Assembly: GCA_028877045.1 (NCBI GenBank)
Contig: JAGWPQ010000112.1
Span: 1-5,110, forward strand
Length of the DNA stretch: 5,110 nucleotides
Reading direction: 5' to 3'
DNA from: Bacteroidota bacterium
GTDB lineage: Bacteria; Bacteroidota; Bacteroidia; Chitinophagales; Chitinophagaceae
Shown here piece after piece: positions 1 to 5,110 of the stretch (positions within the stretch are counted from its first letter, which is position 1; each line of letters starts with the position of its first letter). The position numbers and the translations under genes were made by a program. Below the pieces are notes generated by a model. It was not told the DNA's origin. It worked only from the letters and a program-made list of their open reading frames with translations, and ran no database searches.

Positions 1-353
1 TACCAATCCCACTGCAAAGAAAAAGCAGTATAAATATCTTCGAATGAATATCGAAACGAAGGATCAAATTCGCTGATCACACCACTTGGATAAAAATTAT
101 CTCCTGTTGAAATGATGAATTGTGCTTTTATGTCAGAAGCCGTTTTGCCCATTTGTTCGGCCACTTGTTTTTGATGATCGGCGCCATTACGTCCCCAATC
201 ACCCATCACTAAAAACTGCAATGCTTTTTCTTTCCTGATCAACGAGTAACTAAGTTTAGGAATGCTTAATGAATCTTTTATAAATACCTGTGCAGTTACT
301 GATTGAGACAACAACAGAACCAATATCGCAGATAAAATATTTTTTATTTTCAT
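1..353 (-). CDS. Secreted metallophosphoesterase, purple acid phosphatase (TRAP/ACP5-like) type, C-terminus outside window
   Basis: Reading down from the ATG at 353-351 gives an open frame of 117 codons that runs off the window edge without a stop. Residues 1-21 form a type I signal peptide: basic start MKIKN, a hydrophobic stretch ILSAILVLLL, and a likely cleavage site VTA|Q. The mature part begins a calcineurin-like fold. FLVMGDWGRNG (residues 47-57) carries the D-x-G metal motif (D52, G54), and STGDNFYPSG (82-91) carries the GDxxY motif (D85, Y88), whose tyrosine is the iron ligand that gives purple acid phosphatases their colour. The following F-x-x-S-F-E-D-I-Y stretch (100-108) matches the small mammalian-type acid phosphatases. 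The family hydrolyses phosphomonoesters with a two-metal centre. The later GNH, VxxH and GHxH motifs would lie beyond the window, so activity cannot be confirmed. The usual length is about 300-350 aa, so roughly a third is visible. The signal peptide implies a periplasmic or secreted enzyme. The gene follows susD by 75 bases, with a terminator between them. The family call is confident; the substrate is unknown. Confidence 0.88.
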   Translation of the reverse strand, partial: MKIKNILSAILVLLLSQSVTAQVFIKDSLSIPKLSYSLIRKEKALQFLVMGDWGRNGADHQKQVAEQMGKTASDIKAQFIISTGDNFYPSGVISEFDPSFRYSFEDIYTAFSLQWDW

Positions 354-369
354 TACAATTTTTTAGAAT
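354..369 (-). promoter_or_regulatory. A/T-rich leader of the phosphoesterase gene, no Shine-Dalgarno
   Basis: Only 16 bases (minus strand ATTCTAAAAAATTGTA) separate the end of the terminator T-run from the ATG at 353. There is no GGAGG-like motif. The A-rich run about 4-10 bases before the ATG is the kind of unstructured leader used by Bacteroidota ribosomes, which depend little on Shine-Dalgarno pairing. There is no space here for a separate promoter, so any transcript reaching this gene must start upstream of the hairpin or within it. Confidence 0.5.
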
Positions 370-395
370 AAAAAAACCCGGGGTAAAGACCCCGG
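370..395 (-). terminator. Intrinsic (rho-independent) terminator after susD
   Basis: On the minus strand the sequence CCGGGGT-CTTT-ACCCCGG forms a perfect 7-bp stem, six of the pairs G-C, closed by a 4-base loop (bases 395-378). One G follows, then seven T (376-370). The arrangement is a textbook intrinsic terminator for transcription coming out of susD, whose stop codon is 33 bases upstream of the stem. In the plus direction the hairpin is followed by AGTTATTTTG, a poorer U-tract, so it is mainly a minus-strand terminator. It is unusual in ending only 16 bases before the start codon of the next gene on the same strand. Confidence 0.88.
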
Positions 396-428
396 AGTTA
401 TTTTGTTTGCTATATAAAACTACCAATT

Positions 429-2114
429 CTAGTACCCAGGATTTTGTTTTAAAGCCGGATTTAATGTTAAAGCTGAAGTTGGAATAGGGAAAATACGGCG
501 ATATGTATCTGAGTTGGTTTTATATCCCCATTTACCTTCATATTTTCCAAAACGGATCATATCGTTTCTATGCCATCCTTCCCAGGCAAACTCACGGCTA
601 CGTTCGTTGTAAATACTGTCTAAAGTACAGTTTGTCCATGCAGCACTTGTAGTTCTGTTATTTCTGATCATATTCGCTAACGATAATGCTGTTTGTCCCT
701 GAGTAGGTGTACCACCACGAAGAATTGCTTCTGCTTTCATTAAAATAATATCTGAATACCGGAAAATAGGAATATCATTATTTTGATTTCTGCTTGTAGA
801 AGTAGCATCGGGATAGAATTTTACATTTCTGTAACCTTGATCCCATGCAATTTCATCATTACCCACATCAAAACCATTGGTTACTCCATTGTATGGGTCT
901 TGACCATTAGCGATATCTTGTCTTAAAACAACATTAGGAGTTAAATTTAATTGATAAGTATAAGAACCACCCGGGTTACTGCCACTATAATATTGGTTAT
1001 AACCCTTATTAGTAGTAGTTATAGTTAGAGGAATAGTCTTAGCGGCATCCTGCCATTGCAAACCTGTTAACCATTGTCCGTTTCTAACATCATTAGGGTC
1101 GTTGAAGTTTGCATAAAATTCAGGCAAAGTGCTTGCCGGGGCGGCTGGTGTATAAGGAATATTGAAATAATTAAACCCAGCACCAGGAGCCACTTTACCC
1201 ATAGAACGCGGTACATCAACACGTGCGTGATAATTTGCTGCACGGCCATACCAACCCGATCCGTTAGCATCGAAAGGCACAGCAAAAATAAATTCATCTT
1301 TACTGCCCGGTGATGTTGGACCATTGGAGGGATAGAACATCACTAAATAATTAGACAATGATGTTACATTAAACTTGCCAGAATTGATAATGTTATCGCA
1401 GGCTGTTATACAATCATTGTATCTTGGAGTACCGGTATAATATTCGGCATTGAGATACATTTTTGCCAATAAAGCATATGCACCATAAGCTGTAAAACGA
1501 CCATAGGTAGTTTTATCTACTGTTGTACTTAAAGCAGGAATACAACTCTTAATATCGTTTTCAAGGAAAGTAAATACCTGCGCTCTTGGCACATTGGTAT
1601 GCGGTGTAAAATCGCCGTACACAGTATCAAGCGGTACATTACCATAATTGTCCATAAGCATAAAAATAGCATAGTCACGCACCATTTTCAGTTCGGCTAA
1701 TTTCATTTGTTTATTAGCACCTGCAGGCATTGTAGTATTTAATATTGATGTTGCCTGATTGGCTGAGCTAATTATTACTGACATCCATCCCCAGTTACCG
1801 TTGACATAGCCATTATCTTTTGTCCAGGTATGGTAATGCATTTGCATGTTTTGACCGCCATCGTACCAGTTGCCGCCATGTGCCGGCATCATAGATTCTT
1901 CTGTGCTATATGATTGCTGGAAGAAATATTCCTGAGCCAGGTTTCCATCCAATGCAACATAAGGAGTGAGCTCGGTTTGAATATACCCCAATGAATCCTG
2001 AGGAAAAACAGAAGGTGTTACTTCTGTCGTAATAGGCACATCCAATTTGTGGCAAGCACCAATAGCACTTGCTGTTATGAATATTAAAGCTAAATTTCTA
2101 AATATTTTTTTCAT
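429..2114 (-). CDS. susD: SusD/RagB family surface nutrient-binding lipoprotein
   Basis: The protein has 561 aa, a normal length for SusD. It is the outer-membrane lipoprotein that caps the SusC transporter and captures ligand at the cell surface. Residues 1-20 are a lipoprotein signal peptide ending in IGA|C, so C21 is the predicted lipidated residue; HKLDVP follows, as in many SusD proteins. The N-terminal SusD-like domain with its TPR-type helices covers about 21-245, including the NWGWM..I..AN helix (107-119), MVRDYAIFMLMDNYGNVPL (144-162) and GRFTAYGAYALLAKMYL (205-221). The C-terminal SusD/RagB domain has FRYSDIILMKAEA (451-463), NERSREFAWEGWHRNDMIRFGK (503-524, conserved ExxREFxxEG core) and ends in the signature FPIP...LNPALKQNPGY (542-561). 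The start at 2114 is chosen because it begins the signal peptide. An in-frame ATG at 2150 would add 12 polar residues and overlap the end of susC. The gene lies 22 bases after susC, so the two are surely co-transcribed. The family is certain; the ligand is unknown and the gene symbol is a family name only. Confidence 0.96.
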   Translation of the reverse strand: MKKIFRNLALIFITASAIGACHKLDVPITTEVTPSVFPQDSLGYIQTELTPYVALDGNLAQEYFFQQSYSTEESMMPAHGGNWYDGGQNMQMHYHTWTKDNGYVNGNWGWMSVIISSANQATSILNTTMPAGANKQMKLAELKMVRDYAIFMLMDNYGNVPLDTVYGDFTPHTNVPRAQVFTFLENDIKSCIPALSTTVDKTTYGRFTAYGAYALLAKMYLNAEYYTGTPRYNDCITACDNIINSGKFNVTSLSNYLVMFYPSNGPTSPGSKDEFIFAVPFDANGSGWYGRAANYHARVDVPRSMGKVAPGAGFNYFNIPYTPAAPASTLPEFYANFNDPNDVRNGQWLTGLQWQDAAKTIPLTITTTNKGYNQYYSGSNPGGSYTYQLNLTPNVVLRQDIANGQDPYNGVTNGFDVGNDEIAWDQGYRNVKFYPDATSTSRNQNNDIPIFRYSDIILMKAEAILRGGTPTQGQTALSLANMIRNNRTTSAAWTNCTLDSIYNERSREFAWEGWHRNDMIRFGKYEGKWGYKTNSDTYRRIFPIPTSALTLNPALKQNPGY

Positions 2115-2136
2115 ATTAATGTTTTTAATTTTTGAA
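2115..2136 (-). promoter_or_regulatory. susC-susD spacer and susD translation start region
   Basis: The 22-base spacer between the susC TAA (2139-2137) and the susD ATG (2114) reads TTCAAAAATTAAAAACATTAAT, with only two C and no G. There is no Shine-Dalgarno sequence. The A-rich, unstructured stretch is the usual Bacteroidota translation-initiation context, and it supports the 2114 start over the ATG at 2150, which lies inside the susC coding sequence. No terminator or promoter fits in this spacer, which supports one susC-susD transcript. Confidence 0.6.
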
Positions 2137-5110
2137 TTAGAACGAAACATTTACGCCTAACAAAAAGCTTCTTGTTTTAGGATAGAAATTATTATAGTCA
2201 ACCCCCGGAGCAATTCCCCCCTGATTAACTTCAGGATCTATGCCTGTATATTTAGTAATTACAAATAAATTATTTGTAGAAATGTAAACCCTTAACGACT
2301 TAACATATTCGCTTACTTTGTTAAATCTGTAACCCAATGTTGCATTATCTAAACGTACATAACTGCCACTTTCAATAAAACGTGTTGAGTATACATAAGA
2401 ATTAAAATCTGTAGGCGATTCATTTGCAGCGTCTACCAAAATATTAGTACTCATGGCTGTTGCCGGACGGAATAAATCGGCACGGGTTGCATTCATAATT
2501 TTGTTACCGAATACTCCTCTGAGTGAAAAATTCAAATCAAAATTTTTGTATTTGAAAGTATTAGCAAAACCAAGCAATAATTTAGGTTGTGCATCACCTG
2601 CATAAAAATTATCAACTCCATTTGATGGCGAGGTTGTAAGCGTTCCATCATGCCTATAATATTGTGATACTCCTGCAGCATTTTTACCTGCATAATTAAA
2701 TGTAAAGAACTGACCTAAAGGATGACCTTGTTTTAATAATTGAACAAATCTGCCTGATTGTCCACCACCTTCCGGATCAGCTACAAAAGTAGAATCACCT
2801 CCAATGAATAACGGATTGGTTAAGCCTGTAATTTCATTTTTATTGTGTGTAAAGTTCAGGTTGATTGTCCATGAAAAATCTTTGCTTTGTATTACAGTTC
2901 CGCTGATACCTAATTCAATTCCTTTATTATTCATGCTTCCGCCATTGGCTGTAATACCTCCGTTAGGTAATAGCATTGGGTCGGCAGAATAACCAATGAT
3001 CATACCGGTTGTATTTTTATTATACCAATCGAATGTTACATTAATTCTTCTGTTAAGGATGGAAAAATCAAGTCCCACATCTGTGGTTGCTGTCTTCTCC
3101 CACTGTAAATCAGGATTAGCAGTTTGTGCAGCACCAATTGCTGAAACCAGTGTTCCATTATAATTATAATTACCTCTGCCGGTCAGCATAAATTGAGGTG
3201 TATAAGGATTAAATCCGGCTGAATTACCTGTTTCACCATAGCTTGCCCTCAATTTCAAATCACCAATGATGTTTTGTTTTTTCATAAATTCTTCTTCACC
3301 AATACGCCAAGCAGCACCTATTGATGGGAAATAACCCCATTGATGATTAGAACCAAACATTGAACCTCCATCTCTTCTAATAGAAGCCTGCAATAAATAT
3401 TTTTCTTTGTAATCATATTTCAAACGGGCAAAATCTGAAATTAAACGGGTACGCTGATATGCCATATCTCCGCTAAAATATAAACCACTACCATAGGTTG
3501 AAGGATTACCCAATGCAAGGTTATTATACAAAATATTATCTACAGGGAAATTGCTTGTTGTTCCTGAAAATCCATCGCCGAGAATATTATCCTGCCATGA
3601 ATAACCAATTACTGCATTTATGCTATGATAGCCGAATTTTTTATCCCATGTTAAATAAGTTTCCAATAATTTATTAGTATTCTGATAATCGCTTCTTGTA
3701 GCCTGTCCGTTCGTACCAAAAGTTTGCAAGCCATGACCATAGTAACCGGGATCTGGATTATCATACATACCATTGTAAGTAGAAGTGAAATATTTGGTCA
3801 AATAAGTTCCTTGCAATGCATTAGAATTTTGATACGAAAGGTTTAAATCGTAAGTTAAACCAAAAGGTAATTTCAATTGTGCAGTTAAACTACCAATTAA
3901 CAAATTGGTTTTGGTTTGTTCGTATTCATTGTTAAGCATTGCAACCGGATTATAATAATTGCTTTTTTGCAAATTTTCAAAATAAGTTCCGTTTGCATTC
4001 TTAATCGGATTCACAGGTAAATACAAATTAGCTAGTTGCAAAATTGAATTACGGTAAGGCAAATCGTTTGCGACACTTACAGAGTTGCTTATATTCAATC
4101 CCAATTTTAGTTTATCTTTAAAAGCATATTGATCGGCACTTAACCTTGCAATTACACGGTTTAATGATGTACCCTGAATAATACCTTGCTTGTCAAAATA
4201 GTTAAGGCTTGCAATATAACCACCATGCTCGTTGGTATTGCTATATGAGATATTATGATTTTGTGCAATAGCACTATTACGTTCAACTGCTTTTTGCCAG
4301 TTGGTATTAGCTCCTTTATCATCTGCAGGAGTAAACGCTAAATTATTTTTTGTAACAAATGCTGTTAATTGAGATGCATCCATCACTTTTAATTGGCTTG
4401 AAACACTTTCTGTACTTACATATCCATTATAAGCAAGAACAGGTTGACCTTTTTTTGCTCTTTTTGTTGTGATTATTATAACACCATTTGCTGCACGGTT
4501 ACCATAAATGGCTGTGGCTGCTGCATCTTTTAAAATATCGATAGATGCAATGTCATCAGGAGCAACTGTTGCAATATTTGCTCCGGGGATACCATCAATT
4601 ACATAAAATACTCCCTGAGAACCATTAAGCGTAGAAGCACCACGTAAAATAACTGCAGCAGGTTTGTTAGGATCGCCGCTTGCAGTAATATTTAACCCCG
4701 GTACTTTACCTTGTAACAATTGACCAACATCACTGATAGAACCACGATTCAAATCTTCGGGTTTTATTGTAGTTATAGCACTAGATAAAGTTCTACGGGA
4801 ACTTTTACCATACCCAACTACAACAACATCGCTCAGAGCCGCAACTGCCGACTCCAATGTAATATCATAAGAAGCTGAAGATGATACAACAACTTCTTTC
4901 TTTGTGAATGCAACAGAACTAAATACCAATACTTCTCCGTCTTTAGCTTTGATAGAAAAAGTACCGTTATTAGCAGTAACTGTAACAACGTTTGCATTTT
5001 TAACCTGAACAGAAACACCCGCTAAAGGATTTCCGATATTGTCAGAAACCTTACCTGTGATTTCTTTCGTTCCTGACCGCTGTGCCAGTATCAGTAATGG
5101 CATAAGCAAA
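2137..5110 (-). CDS. susC: SusC/RagA family TonB-dependent outer-membrane transporter, extreme N-terminus outside window
   Basis: About 990 residues are visible (numbered here from the codon at 5109). This is an outer-membrane 22-strand barrel with a plug that imports ligand passed on by its SusD partner, using TonB-ExbBD energy. The visible start, MPLLILAQ, is the end of a hydrophobic signal peptide with probable cleavage ILA|Q, so only some 10-20 residues are missing. A carboxypeptidase-D regulatory-like beta-sandwich follows (about 17-90, ITGKVSDNIGNPLAGVSVQV). Next come the DVVVVGYG segment (94-101) in the TonB-box region and the plug, with VILRGASTLN (153-162), FYVIDGIPG (168-176) and the SusC hallmark LKDAAATAIYGNRAANGV (193-210). 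The barrel fills the rest: GSYVRLDNATLGY (915-927), NNLFVITKYTGIDPEV (946-961), and a final strand YPKTRSFLLGVNVSF ending in phenylalanine as outer-membrane barrels do. No STN domain fits between signal peptide and beta-sandwich, so direct anti-sigma signalling is unlikely. The frame is intact. The substrate is not deducible, and the symbol is a family name. Confidence 0.95.
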   Translation of the reverse strand, partial: LLMPLLILAQRSGTKEITGKVSDNIGNPLAGVSVQVKNANVVTVTANNGTFSIKAKDGEVLVFSSVAFTKKEVVVSSSASYDITLESAVAALSDVVVVGYGKSSRRTLSSAITTIKPEDLNRGSISDVGQLLQGKVPGLNITASGDPNKPAAVILRGASTLNGSQGVFYVIDGIPGANIATVAPDDIASIDILKDAAATAIYGNRAANGVIIITTKRAKKGQPVLAYNGYVSTESVSSQLKVMDASQLTAFVTKNNLAFTPADDKGANTNWQKAVERNSAIAQNHNISYSNTNEHGGYIASLNYFDKQGIIQGTSLNRVIARLSADQYAFKDKLKLGLNISNSVSVANDLPYRNSILQLANLYLPVNPIKNANGTYFENLQKSNYYNPVAMLNNEYEQTKTNLLIGSLTAQLKLPFGLTYDLNLSYQNSNALQGTYLTKYFTSTYNGMYDNPDPGYYGHGLQTFGTNGQATRSDYQNTNKLLETYLTWDKKFGYHSINAVIGYSWQDNILGDGFSGTTSNFPVDNILYNNLALGNPSTYGSGLYFSGDMAYQRTRLISDFARLKYDYKEKYLLQASIRRDGGSMFGSNHQWGYFPSIGAAWRIGEEEFMKKQNIIGDLKLRASYGETGNSAGFNPYTPQFMLTGRGNYNYNGTLVSAIGAAQTANPDLQWEKTATTDVGLDFSILNRRINVTFDWYNKNTTGMIIGYSADPMLLPNGGITANGGSMNNKGIELGISGTVIQSKDFSWTINLNFTHNKNEITGLTNPLFIGGDSTFVADPEGGGQSGRFVQLLKQGHPLGQFFTFNYAGKNAAGVSQYYRHDGTLTTSPSNGVDNFYAGDAQPKLLLGFANTFKYKNFDLNFSLRGVFGNKIMNATRADLFRPATAMSTNILVDAANESPTDFNSYVYSTRFIESGSYVRLDNATLGYRFNKVSEYVKSLRVYISTNNLFVITKYTGIDPEVNQGGIAPGVDYNNFYPKTRSFLLGVNVSF

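Noticed and set aside
415..422. Minus-strand TAGTTTTA as a Bacteroidota -7 box (TAnnTTTG) for the phosphatase
   Set aside because: The last base does not match, and no TTTG-like -33 element is seen at the right distance within the end of susD. In such AT-rich sequence a chance match is likely, and the transcript would have to pass the terminator.
290..487. Plus-strand open frame of 65 codons across the phosphatase start, terminator and susD end
   Set aside because: It runs antisense over two well-supported gene ends and straight through a terminator hairpin. The translation has no recognisable domain and no translation signal.
1067..1324. Overlapping open frames on both strands inside susD (minus 1324-1067, plus 1074-1313)
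   Set aside because: Both lie wholly inside the intact susD frame, show no domain, and are explained as shadow frames in AT-rich sequence.
2115..2150. Upstream ATG (2150) as the susD start, giving an overlap with susC
   Set aside because: It adds 12 polar residues in front of a good lipoprotein signal peptide. The ATG at 2114 gives the proper KK-hydrophobic-lipobox layout.
2804..2992. Plus-strand 62-codon frame with a hydrophobic stretch, antisense to susC
   Set aside because: The hydrophobicity comes from the opposite strand of beta-barrel codons. There is no independent start context or family match.
4833..5018. Minus-strand 61-codon frame, leucine-rich, in another frame of susC
   Set aside because: It is contained in the carboxypeptidase-D-like and TonB-box region of susC. 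Its leucine richness is a frame-shift artefact of that sequence.
5101..5109. TTG at 5109 or ATG at 5103 as the true susC start
   Set aside because: Either would leave a signal peptide of only 7-9 residues with no basic n-region. The gene more plausibly starts just beyond the window.

Overview
The window looks like part of a Bacteroidota chromosome. The evidence is a SusC/SusD outer-membrane nutrient-uptake pair, AT-rich sequence, A/T-only leaders without Shine-Dalgarno motifs in front of the start codons, and signal peptides typical of the phylum. The style of the SusC and SusD proteins would suit the Chitinophagaceae/Sphingobacteriia side of the phylum, but that placement is a guess. All genes are on the minus strand, so the reading order is from high to low coordinates.

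Layout in transcription order: (1) 5110-2137, a SusC-type TonB-dependent transporter. It is nearly complete; only the start codon and the first part of the signal peptide lie beyond the window. (2) 2136-2115, a 22-base A/T-rich spacer. (3) 2114-429, a complete SusD-type surface lipoprotein of 561 aa. (4) 428-354, a 75-base gap holding a strong intrinsic-terminator hairpin. (5) 353-1, the N-terminal 117 residues of a secreted metallophosphoesterase of the purple acid phosphatase (TRAP/ACP5-like) type, cut by the window edge.

SusC and SusD should form one outer-membrane complex: the SusD lipoprotein acts as a ligand-binding lid over the SusC barrel, and import is powered by TonB-ExbBD. The substrate cannot be read from the sequence. 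The exported phosphatase downstream makes a phosphorylated nutrient a reasonable guess, but the terminator between susD and the phosphatase weakens the case for a simple single operon. No glycoside hydrolase, sigma/anti-sigma pair, mobile element, RNA gene or CRISPR array is visible. Coding density is very high, no gene-free stretch exceeds 75 bases, and I see no clear sign of a previously undescribed system. The most useful additions are the edge-truncated phosphatase, the terminator just in front of it, and the corrected starts of susD and susC.
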